Source: Lentisphaerota bacterium (lineage in GTDB: Bacteria > Verrucomicrobiota > Kiritimatiellia > RFP12 > UBA3636). From it: a stretch of 15,248 nucleotides of DNA. The notes beneath the pieces were generated by a model that had not been told where the DNA came from, made no database searches, and saw only the letters and a list, made by a program, of their open reading frames with translations. The translations under genes were made by a program, and so were the position numbers. The stretch spans positions 1 to 15,248 of the forward strand of contig JALHHX010000037.1 of the NCBI GenBank assembly GCA_022837245.1, read 5' to 3'. Below are positions 1-6,846 of the stretch, piece by piece. The stretch's first letter is position 1; each line of letters begins with the position of its first letter.

Positions 1-649
1 ATAACTTTAGAATCTTTTAGGTTGCGTCATAAATGACGACACTGAACAATCGGGAGTTATGAATATGTCCAATGAAGAAAAAAAGATCAACCTCGCTGTT
101 GGCGGCAAGGTCGGTTCGCAATATATTCTTCGCCACGGGACGTCCTTTTTGTTTGGTTGCAGTGCCCGTTCTGGCATAAAACGGAAAAGCCGTCCCGCTT
201 TTTCAGCCCCCTTCGAAAACCATTTTCGCCAATGCCGTCGACGGCTTCGCAAAACACGGGATAAACTTATCCCCATGTTTGCAGGGATAAGCCTGCCAAA
301 TAGGCGTACGGCGTGGAACTGCTTTCTCATTTGATGTTGAAAAATGATCGTTCCATGCTGTCCGCCCCTTTCCCGGAAACGACTTATGCGATCAGTTGAG
401 CGAGAGACCTGCCGCTGTTTTTCCGCAACCCGTGGAAGAGCCATAAAAACACAACAAGGGCATTGCCGCATCAGGCCCTTTTGTGAATCGCCCCGGAGCA
501 ATTTTCGTCGCAAATTTCTTGGAAAATTCTGTTGCCCGGGCTCCGCCGGATATTGTATAGTCGCGCCGACTTCAGTTTACAAGCGGCGGACTTCTGCCAA
601 AGCGCGGGTTGTCATTGCAAAAGTCGGATCCTGGCGACGATGGAGCTCT
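1..649. other. Left-end stretch without a convincing gene; small palindromes
   Basis: No reading frame here has clear coding character. One candidate starts at ATG 65 on the plus strand, eight bases after GGGAG, and runs to 334. It begins with a plausible hydrophilic peptide (MSNEEKKINLAVGG) but soon becomes Arg/Cys-rich with mixed rare codons, so it may be a decayed gene start or chance. Palindromes seen: CGTCAT-AA-ATGACG at 25-38, GCCGTCGACGGC at 234-245, GGGATAA-AC-TTATCCC at 258-273, and GCAGG-N6-CCTGC at 281-296. The frame that continues into the next gene is also open from 344, but 344-649 has no signal peptide or good ribosome binding site and contains the promoter candidate at 532-561, so I treat it as upstream DNA. 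Confidence 0.5.
532..561 (+). promoter_or_regulatory. Candidate sigma-70-type promoter for the HEAT-repeat gene
   Basis: TTGCCC (532-537) and TATAGT (556-561) are separated by 18 bases, a good -35/-10 arrangement. Transcription would begin near 567 and leave an untranslated leader of about 80 bases before ATG 650. The block from GTTGCCCG to the -10 resembles the promoter of the next gene (1841-1870), including a shared CCGCCGGA between the boxes, which strengthens both calls. Confidence 0.5.
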
Positions 650-1723
650 ATGGGAGTGAAAAAAAACAAGCTATTTTGGGGAGCTGTGGCGTTGGCCGCA
701 GTCGGTGTCGGACTTTGGATCGCTTCCCGCGACCAAACGGGTGCAATGCGCGATGATCCGGAGACAAACCGGCAGCAACCACACGTGCGCCCTGAACCTC
801 CGGCTCAGACGGCAGGCACCAACGTCGTCCTTCGGGCCATTGCAGTTGAAGCTCCGGAACCGTCATTAGAACCGGCATCAACATCATCTGCTGATGCGGT
901 CAGGATCGTCGTTGGAGCCGACCCGGATACCGCGAACCGTTATCTGGCGCGCTCCCGCGCCCTTGAATCCCTCGGCGACTACCTCGCGCCGGACGACATC
1001 CGGATACTGCTTGACTACTTGTCCTCCTTGCGCGATCCGCTCCGCCCCGAGCGCGTCGCCGCGCTCAAAAACGACGTCATGAACGCACTGCGCAGCCAGC
1101 GCGTCCCGCCTCCCGGGCTGGCACCGCGTCTGATCGGCCTCTTCGGGGATCGCCGCCAAGATCCGGTGGTTCAGGACTACTGCATTCAGCATCTGGGCGC
1201 CTTTCAGGAACGCCTCCAGGATGCGGGCCAACTAGAAGACACCAGAAAATGCTTGCGCGAAGCCGCCCTCCGCGAGTCGTTTTCCTATTCCGGTACGGCG
1301 CTCATCGCTCTGACTCGTCTGCCGTATCCGGCAGAGTCGGATCGCGCGTTCCTGAAGTCGCGAACCGTCGCCATCGCCGGGAACCCCGCCGCCCACGAGG
1401 CGGCGCGGATCACCGCCATGCAGATCGCCTCGGAACTCGGACACGTCGGCGCGCTGCCGGCGATTCGCACCGTCGCGGATTCTCACGAAGCGTCGGTGTC
1501 CCTGCGCACCGCGGCAATCGGCGCGCTGCCGGCAATTCGCACCGTCGCGGATTCTCACGAAGCGTCGGTGTCCCTGCGCACCGCGGCAATCGGCGCGCTG
1601 GGCGTGTTTGGCGACAAGTCTGACGCAGAGCGGCTGAAACGACTCCTCGACGGCAATCCAAACCCCCGCCTCCTTCCCGCGCTGAACGCGGCGCTTGACC
1701 GGATTGCGCAAAGGGCGAAATAG
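650..1723 (+). CDS. Membrane-anchored HEAT-repeat-like protein
   Basis: A 357-residue protein of unknown specific role. Residues 9-25 (FWGAVALAAVGVGLWIA) form one hydrophobic N-terminal anchor after a Lys-rich start. A Pro-rich linker covers about 35-80. From about 95 to the end the chain is alpha-helical with Leu/Ala periodicity typical of HEAT/Armadillo-like scaffolds, so it most likely binds another protein on the periplasmic side. I place the start at ATG 650 because it directly precedes the anchor and has GGAG at 642-645 (a short 4-base gap). An upstream open extension to 344 lacks these features. Residues 267-290 and 291-314 are an identical repeat produced by a 72-bp tandem duplication, so the protein is one helical repeat longer than its ancestor. 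The gene stands alone, bounded by an intergenic inverted repeat. The HEAT-like assignment is by pattern, not by motif match. Confidence 0.72.
   Translation: MGVKKNKLFWGAVALAAVGVGLWIASRDQTGAMRDDPETNRQQPHVRPEPPAQTAGTNVVLRAIAVEAPEPSLEPASTSSADAVRIVVGADPDTANRYLARSRALESLGDYLAPDDIRILLDYLSSLRDPLRPERVAALKNDVMNALRSQRVPPPGLAPRLIGLFGDRRQDPVVQDYCIQHLGAFQERLQDAGQLEDTRKCLREAALRESFSYSGTALIALTRLPYPAESDRAFLKSRTVAIAGNPAAHEAARITAMQIASELGHVGALPAIRTVADSHEASVSLRTAAIGALPAIRTVADSHEASVSLRTAAIGALGVFGDKSDAERLKRLLDGNPNPRLLPALNAALDRIAQRAK
1448..1600 (+). repeat. 72-bp in-frame tandem duplication inside the HEAT-like gene
   Basis: Unit 1 is 1448-1519 and unit 2 is 1520-1591, followed by the first nine bases of a third copy (1592-1600). 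The units differ at one base (G1462 versus A1534), which is silent in an Ala codon. Each unit encodes 24 residues from GALPAIRTV to LRTAAI. Near identity at DNA level indicates a recent event or ongoing exchange; the length keeps frame and matches roughly one helical-repeat step. Confidence 0.95.
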
Positions 1724-1860
1724 CCATGCCAGTTGCGGGCATGAAATCCATAGCCACGAAAAGGCACCAAAGCCCACGAAACGAGACCTTGGGAGGCATC
1801 CCTTTTTGTGGTTTTTCGTGCCCTTTTGTGGCAATTCCCAGTTGCCCGCCACCGCCGGAG
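1724..1860. repeat. Imperfect intergenic inverted repeat of CACGAA-type
   Basis: The stretch between the two plus-strand genes folds back on itself. The left arm (from GCGGGCATG near 1734, through CCACGAAAAGGCAC, to CCCACGAAA) matches the reverse complement of the right arm (GTGGTTTTTCGTGCCC, GTGGCAATTCCC, GTTGCCCGCC, ending near 1850) with a few mismatches. A small core, GGGAGGCATCCC, sits at the centre around 1790-1802. Arrays of CACGAA-like words are familiar intergenic elements of this bacterial group. Such a structure could terminate the upstream transcript or stabilise its 3' end. No transposase is present. Confidence 0.7.
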
Positions 1861-1870
1861 GGTGTAGAAT
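1842..1870 (+). promoter_or_regulatory. Promoter of the RHS gene, likely giving a leaderless message
   Basis: TTGCCC (1842-1847) and TAGAAT (1865-1870) are 17 bases apart, an optimal spacing. The ATG at 1877 begins six bases after the -10 box, where transcription initiation is expected (about 1875-1879), and there is no Shine-Dalgarno sequence in the gap GACGCC. The mRNA would therefore start at or within a base or two of the start codon. The -35 lies in the right arm of the inverted repeat. Confidence 0.65.
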
Positions 1871-1876
1871 GACGCC

Positions 1877-4800
1877 ATGAATCCGGGGAACAATCTTCAG
1901 AGCGCATTTCGCCTCATCGCGTGTGGCCGATCCGCAAAGGGCCGGCTTCTCCACGCTTCTCCATGCTCGCGCATCCTGGCAACCCCGCTCCTCCTCGCCT
2001 TCGCGGGCAACCTCCACGCCGACGATCTTGACCCGAACGCCAAGCGCAACCCCCCGTCGGACTGCGATCCCGAGATGCAGGACTGCGGCTGTCCGTCCGA
2101 AACATCCTCCGTGGAAAACGGCTGCGTCCAGGTCACGCTCGCCCTCGGCCGCACCTCCCCGCTCTCCGACCAGCGGCGCGTCGAACTGAAGATCTTCACC
2201 GCCAGCGCCAGCCCGGCGCTTTCCACGCCCGAGACCCTCCACGTCGTCATGGGCTACACCTTCCAGCACCTCGGCCCCGTCACCACCCCCGGCGCCGCCC
2301 CCTCCACCGTCGACTTCGTCCGCGGCAACGGCGGCCGCATCCGCTTCCGCTTCGCCGCCGGCTCCTCCCTCGCCATCCCCGACCCCGGCGTCCACATCGA
2401 CCTCCCCGAGCGCGTCCAGATGGTCGACGCCAACGGCTGGGCCACGCTCACCGAGCCCGTCTACTACGACCTGTATCCCGGCGACGGCTCCGTCTGGCGC
2501 TTCCTCGCCACCGACATCACCGGCGAACTCGGCAAGCTCGTCTCCTACACCGACCCCCGCGGCCGCATGCTCGCCCCCGAGGACTTCGGCGTCGACATCG
2601 TCCGCGCCCCCAACGGCCTCCTGCGCCAGGTCCTCGCCCCCTCCCGCCTCGCCGATATCGTCACCCGGGGTTCCTCGGGCTACACGGTCACCGTCTATCC
2701 GCTGACCGAGCTTCCTGCTTTCGCCAATGGACTCTATGCCCTTCCTCCCCATGCCGCAACCGAAGTGCTCACCGTCGACCGCGGCGAGGATGTCAACCAC
2801 CTGATCGTCACGCTCAAGAAAGGCGGAGCGTCCGCCCAGCGGTATGCCTACGCCTATATCAACGGCGACTGGACACTAGTCCATCCCGACGGGGTCGTCG
2901 ATCAAAAGGAAATCTATTACGGTGACGATGAGAATACGGCACAGCTGGTTCATGTCGTCAAGGATTCCGCCGGGCGCATCTACAGCCAGAAGAAGCATCT
3001 TTTCGTCAGCAAAAGCTGGGGGTATGCCGCCACGAATCAAGTTGAAGGCGTCGGCGCGGCTACGCGCAGCAAATCCTGGTGGTATGTTGCAAGCGGCGCG
3101 GCCATCGGAAAGGTCAGCGAGAAGAAGGACTCCACGGGTGCCTGGGTCAAGTACGCCTACGACGCCAACGGACGGCAGATCAGCGAAACACATCCCAATC
3201 TCGGAGAAGTCGTCACCACCTCCTACGCACCTGTTGATCCAGCCGATCTAACGCTTCTCAACGACATCCGTCCGCGCACCGTGACCCGCACCATCAATGC
3301 CATCGAAGTCGAGCGGACCTACTACGCTTATCTCCCCACGCAGGAGATCGTCGAACGAGCAGCTACACAAGGAGCCGCTTACGGAGCCGTAGGCAATTTG
3401 CGCACCGTGAAGACCTGGTATCCCGCGGCGGAGGATGACTACAGTGCCGGACGCCTAAAATCCGTGCGCTACGAAGACGGACAGATGGACTTGTATGCCT
3501 ATTCGTGGATTGACTCGATTTGGACGGAGACCGTCACCCGCGTCCACGAGGATGAACTTGATCCCGTCGCCATGCAGACAACCCGCCGCTCGGCCATCTA
3601 CAGCCGCATCGGAAACTTGGTCGAGGAGCGCACGGAGCTCATGACCGCCGCTGGCGTTTGGGAGCAGATCGACGGCGTCGTCTACGAGTACAGCGTCAAC
3701 GGCAAGGAGACGAAGCGCACGACCTTCAACGGGCTCATCACCACCTCTGAATGGGCAGGCACCTGCTGCGGCAAGTCCTCTGAGACCGCGCCCGACGGCA
3801 CCCGCACCACCTTCACCTACGATGATAGCGGCCGTTTGATCGTCCGCACCGTACTTGATCCGAACCCCATCGAGACGCACATCGGCTACGACGCCCTCGG
3901 CCGCCGCGTCGCCACCTGGACGACGAACCGCGTCGCGCAGCTTGGCACCCCCGTCCTCCGCACCACCTACGACGCCCTCGGCCGTGTCACATCCCAGACC
4001 GACGAACTCGGCAACACCACAAGCTATTCGTACTCGGCGGACGAACGCACCACCACCGTGACGCAACCCACCGGCGCGACGCAGACGACCGTCACGGACG
4101 CGGCGGGCCGCGTCCGCACCGTCTCCGGCACCGCCACCGCCCCGCGCTTCCACACCTACGGCGTCAACGCCGACGGCACCCGCTGGACCAAGATCCACCA
4201 CGGCTCCGACGCCTCCGCCCCCGCCTGGAGCAAGACCACCACCGACCTCCTCGGCCGCATCCTCCGCGAAGAAAAGCCGGGGTTTGGCAACTTCACGATC
4301 ATCACGACAAACGTATACGACAATGCTTCGCGCCCCGTTGCTAGCGTTAAATTTCATTTTGATAGAGCGACTTCCATCGCGTCCACTATTTCGTCATCAC
4401 TCTTCCAGTATGACCGCTACGGCGGGTTGATACTTGTTGCCCTCGATGTCAATCAAAATGGTGTTATCGACTTCATTGGCCCGGATCGCGTTACTAGTTG
4501 CACGGATACCTACATCGCCAAGGAGAATGCCATTTGGAAGGAATCAATCCAGTTCGCCTATCCTGATTTTGGCACCGACCGCATTGTAACGACAGGCAAG
4601 TCGCGTAAGAAGCTGACGAATTTTGGTGGTTACGCTTCCTTTTCCGAATCGGAAGACATCCGTGGTAATGTTGCGAAAAAGACACAGGCTATTGACCGTA
4701 ATACAGGCGTAGCCATTTTATCCACCACTGTGCCGTCATCTGTCCAGCCGCAGGTAAACAAGCAGGTTTTCGGACAGCTTGTTGAATTAGTCTCTACGAC

Positions 4801-6463
4801 TGCTATCACTAACCGCTTCACCTACGACGGGCTTAACCGCCGTGCAACTGTCACCGACGGACGCGGCAACACGACCACCACGACCTACAATGGCCTCGGA
4901 CAGGTCGCTTGGGTAGATTCACCTCTCTCCCTGGGAGAGGGTCAGGGTGAGGGTACGTCGGTCGCCAGAACGACGTATGTCTACGACGACTACGGGCGCC
5001 TGATCGAGACTATTGACGCTCTCAACCAATCCACTCACACTGTCTACGATCTCCGTGGCAGTGTCGTCAAGCAGTACGGTGCCACCTACCCCGTCTGGTA
5101 CGAGTACGACACCGAAGGTCGCATGGTTGCCATGGCCACCACCCGCGACACCGCGCTCGACCCCGCTACGGTTGATTCTCTTGACCATCCCTCCCTCGAT
5201 GTCACCCGCTGGAGCTACGACCCCGTCACTGGCCTGCTCGTCCAGAAGCTCTACGACGACCTGTCTGCCGAACAGGCAGGCGGCAAAGGCCCATCCTACA
5301 CCTACACGCCGGACGGCAAACTCGCCACACGGACATGGGCGAGGGGGATTGTGACGTCGTATGCATACGACGTTCTCGGCTCTGTCCTCTCGGTGAATTA
5401 TTCCGACGCCACCCCGGACGTCACCTACACCTACGACCGCATCGGCCGTCAGCTCTCGGCCATTGCCGCCGGTGTCTCGACGAATCTCTACGCCTATTCC
5501 ACCAACACGCTGGAACTCATTGCCGAAACTCAGAACGGCGTTGTCCTCAATCGGATCTCCGATCCCAATGGCCGGAGCACGGGTCTTTCTGTAGCTGGGG
5601 TCGGTGACCCCGGCCAGCCGTATTTCGTGGCATATGGGTACGACACTTTCGGCCGTTTTCAATCTGTGGAATCTGCGCAATCTGCGGATGTCTTTGAATA
5701 CTCGTATCTGCCTGGCTCATCCCTCGTCTCCGGCATGACCGTCTCTTCCGGTCATTCATGGAGCCGTTCATATGAGCCAGATCGTTCGCTGATAACGGCT
5801 GTTGAGAACAAGTACGGCTCTGAGGTGATTTCGCGCTTCGATTACGAAAACGACGCCATCGGCAGACGCACGGCGATCTCACGTTCGGGAACCGCTTTTG
5901 ATGTTCCTGTTCGCGACGCCTACGGCTACAACGCCAGAAGCGAAGTGACCTCCGCGCGTCGCAGTTTGGTCAACGATGCAAATCAGGAAGTGCGAGGGTT
6001 TTCGTACGACTACGCCTACGACCCCATAGGCAATCGCACCTCCGCAACGGAGTACGATCACGAAAACAACGCGCTTGTGGAGTCGTACACGGCAAACGCC
6101 CTCAACCAGTACAAGCAGCGCACAATCCCCGGCTATGCGGACGTCCGTGGCAGTGCGACGAACACCGCCACGGTGACAGTCAACGGAAACACGGCATGGC
6201 GACTGGGCGAATACTTTTACGGCGGCGACGCGGCAGACAACGCCGCATCTGCCGTCATGAAGGAACTTGCGCCTCCCGATGCCGGCGTCGTCCCCGTCCG
6301 CCTCGCACAAGGACGGAATACCACCCTGTTGGGCTTAGCGCGAGCGTCCGCGGCGCCGCATTCGCGTCGGGACGAGGCGGGCATCCCCGCCGGGGCGTCG
6401 AAACAACGCAGGGGCCAGCCCCGGAATTTTCTACGACATCACCGTGTGAAGGAAAGGGCGTAG
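1877..6463 (+). CDS. Secreted RHS/YD-repeat protein, C-terminally truncated
   Basis: A 1528-residue protein. Residues 31-49 (hydrophobic stretch ILATPLLLAFAG, then LHA before DD) form a signal peptide with an unusually long basic n-region. A Cys-rich segment follows at 63-83. Residues 85-640 are a beta-rich N-terminal region ending in TCCGKSS (629-635). YD repeats then run from about 646 to 1390: YDDSGRLI 648, YDALGRRV 671, YDALGRVT 698, YDGLNRRA 983, YDDYGRLI 1036, YDRIGRQL 1186, YDTFGRFQ 1255, YDPIGNRT 1381. YD repeats build the hollow RHS cocoon shell. The family's conserved C-terminal core (an RYY...GRW.S.DP-type motif) and any toxin tip are absent. After about residue 1465 the sequence becomes Arg/Ala/Pro-rich and unlike the family, and the last 25 bases overlap the convergent lipoprotein gene, so the original 3' end was probably lost. 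Base composition is mosaic, and a short palindromic repeat is inserted in frame at 1015-1026. No immunity gene is evident. Confidence 0.88.
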   Translation: MNPGNNLQSAFRLIACGRSAKGRLLHASPCSRILATPLLLAFAGNLHADDLDPNAKRNPPSDCDPEMQDCGCPSETSSVENGCVQVTLALGRTSPLSDQRRVELKIFTASASPALSTPETLHVVMGYTFQHLGPVTTPGAAPSTVDFVRGNGGRIRFRFAAGSSLAIPDPGVHIDLPERVQMVDANGWATLTEPVYYDLYPGDGSVWRFLATDITGELGKLVSYTDPRGRMLAPEDFGVDIVRAPNGLLRQVLAPSRLADIVTRGSSGYTVTVYPLTELPAFANGLYALPPHAATEVLTVDRGEDVNHLIVTLKKGGASAQRYAYAYINGDWTLVHPDGVVDQKEIYYGDDENTAQLVHVVKDSAGRIYSQKKHLFVSKSWGYAATNQVEGVGAATRSKSWWYVASGAAIGKVSEKKDSTGAWVKYAYDANGRQISETHPNLGEVVTTSYAPVDPADLTLLNDIRPRTVTRTINAIEVERTYYAYLPTQEIVERAATQGAAYGAVGNLRTVKTWYPAAEDDYSAGRLKSVRYEDGQMDLYAYSWIDSIWTETVTRVHEDELDPVAMQTTRRSAIYSRIGNLVEERTELMTAAGVWEQIDGVVYEYSVNGKETKRTTFNGLITTSEWAGTCCGKSSETAPDGTRTTFTYDDSGRLIVRTVLDPNPIETHIGYDALGRRVATWTTNRVAQLGTPVLRTTYDALGRVTSQTDELGNTTSYSYSADERTTTVTQPTGATQTTVTDAAGRVRTVSGTATAPRFHTYGVNADGTRWTKIHHGSDASAPAWSKTTTDLLGRILREEKPGFGNFTIITTNVYDNASRPVASVKFHFDRATSIASTISSSLFQYDRYGGLILVALDVNQNGVIDFIGPDRVTSCTDTYIAKENAIWKESIQFAYPDFGTDRIVTTGKSRKKLTNFGGYASFSESEDIRGNVAKKTQAIDRNTGVAILSTTVPSSVQPQVNKQVFGQLVELVSTTAITNRFTYDGLNRRATVTDGRGNTTTTTYNGLGQVAWVDSPLSLGEGQGEGTSVARTTYVYDDYGRLIETIDALNQSTHTVYDLRGSVVKQYGATYPVWYEYDTEGRMVAMATTRDTALDPATVDSLDHPSLDVTRWSYDPVTGLLVQKLYDDLSAEQAGGKGPSYTYTPDGKLATRTWARGIVTSYAYDVLGSVLSVNYSDATPDVTYTYDRIGRQLSAIAAGVSTNLYAYSTNTLELIAETQNGVVLNRISDPNGRSTGLSVAGVGDPGQPYFVAYGYDTFGRFQSVESAQSADVFEYSYLPGSSLVSGMTVSSGHSWSRSYEPDRSLITAVENKYGSEVISRFDYENDAIGRRTAISRSGTAFDVPVRDAYGYNARSEVTSARRSLVNDANQEVRGFSYDYAYDPIGNRTSATEYDHENNALVESYTANALNQYKQRTIPGYADVRGSATNTATVTVNGNTAWRLGEYFYGGDAADNAASAVMKELAPPDAGVVPVRLAQGRNTTLLGLARASAAPHSRRDEAGIPAGASKQRRGQPRNFLRHHRVKERA
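4922..4954. repeat. Short palindromic CTCTCCC-T-GGGAGAG element inside the RHS gene
   Basis: Seven-base arms CTCTCCC (4925-4931) and GGGAGAG (4933-4939) surround one base and are followed by GGTCAGGGTGAGGG. This has the look of a dispersed REP-like repeat that is usually intergenic in many genomes. Here it is read in frame as SPLSLGEGQGEG (RHS residues 1015-1026) between two YD repeats, so it adds a Gly/Glu-rich loop without breaking the frame. Confidence 0.7.
6371..6426. terminator. Two GC-rich hairpins between convergent genes
   Basis: GGCGGG-CATC-CCCGCC (6376-6391), flanked by GACG and CGTC that can extend the stem (6371-6399), is followed by GGGG-CCAG-CCCC near 6410-6422. They lie in the unconserved tail of the RHS frame, just beyond the stop of the minus-strand lipoprotein gene at 6439. 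No good U-tract follows on either strand, so this may be a bidirectional pause or barrier rather than a classical intrinsic terminator. Confidence 0.35.
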
Positions 6464-6834
6464 GTGTTGCCGTCGGGCTTGACCGCGGTTCCCACCAGCG
6501 TGTCGCCGCTTGCGAACACGAGCGACCAGCGATCGCCGCCTTCGACATTGAGGCGGATCGTCTCGCCGCTGCGGCTCCCCGAAATCGATCTGGAATCGTT
6601 GGGCCATTTCAGATCCCCGGCGATGTACCCGTTCGATTCGGACAGATGCAGCCGGGTGCTGACCTGGCCTGTCGACGACGTGCCGATCCAGGTCCCGTCC
6701 AGCGTCGCGGACGCGCGGTAGGAGTCGGATGGGTGGAATTCGTCGTCGCCGCCGCCGGACTCGCATGAGACCATCAGGCAGGAAAGCAGAAAGACACAAG
6801 CCAGATTCGCCGGAATGGGCTTCGACAATTTCAT
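6439..6834 (-). CDS. Small outer-membrane lipoprotein with a beta-sheet domain
   Basis: A 131-residue precursor of unknown function. Residues 1-24 form a lipoprotein signal peptide with the lipidation site at Cys24 (LMVSC), followed by a short Gly/Asp linker (ESGGGDDEF). Residues 43-131 alternate hydrophobic and polar residues with repeated Gly turns (TWIGTS, GYIAGD, ISGSRSG, LVGTAV), consistent with a small antiparallel beta barrel or sandwich. The start lies 12 bases after the stop of the OmpA-like gene, so the two are probably cotranscribed and the lipoprotein may support the barrel or its surface structure. Its 3' end overlaps the tail of the convergent RHS frame by 25 bases. The signal peptide and even composition make this the authentic gene in the overlap. 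Confidence 0.8.
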   Translation of the reverse strand: MKLSKPIPANLACVFLLSCLMVSCESGGGDDEFHPSDSYRASATLDGTWIGTSSTGQVSTRLHLSESNGYIAGDLKWPNDSRSISGSRSGETIRLNVEGGDRWSLVFASGDTLVGTAVKPDGNTYALSFTR

Positions 6835-6846
6835 GATAATTTTCTT

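Noticed and set aside
344..649. N-terminal extension of the HEAT-like protein
   Set aside because: Arg/Cys-rich translation with no ribosome site, covering a strong promoter candidate; ATG 650 begins a clear membrane anchor.
1448..1600. Tandem repeat as a CRISPR array
   Set aside because: Units are directly adjacent without spacers, lie in frame inside a gene and no cas genes are present.
1232..2800. Long minus-strand frame of 522 codons opposite the HEAT-like and RHS genes
   Set aside because: Gly/Ala/Val/Glu low complexity typical of the antisense of GC-rich genes; no signal, motif or ribosome site, and it spans the end of one good gene and the start of another.
3455..4357. Minus-strand frame of 300 codons inside the RHS gene
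   Set aside because: Antisense of YD-repeat coding sequence, with Gly/Ala/Val-rich composition; no independent evidence.
4919..5680. Minus-strand frame of 253 codons inside the RHS gene
   Set aside because: Shadow; its end (TLTLTLSQGER) is merely the reverse reading of the palindromic repeat at 4922-4954.
6270..6463. RHS C-terminal toxin tip with following immunity gene
   Set aside because: No RHS core motif precedes the tail, the tail has no toxin-like motif, and the next gene on the same strand is absent; the convergent gene is a lipoprotein paired with a barrel protein.
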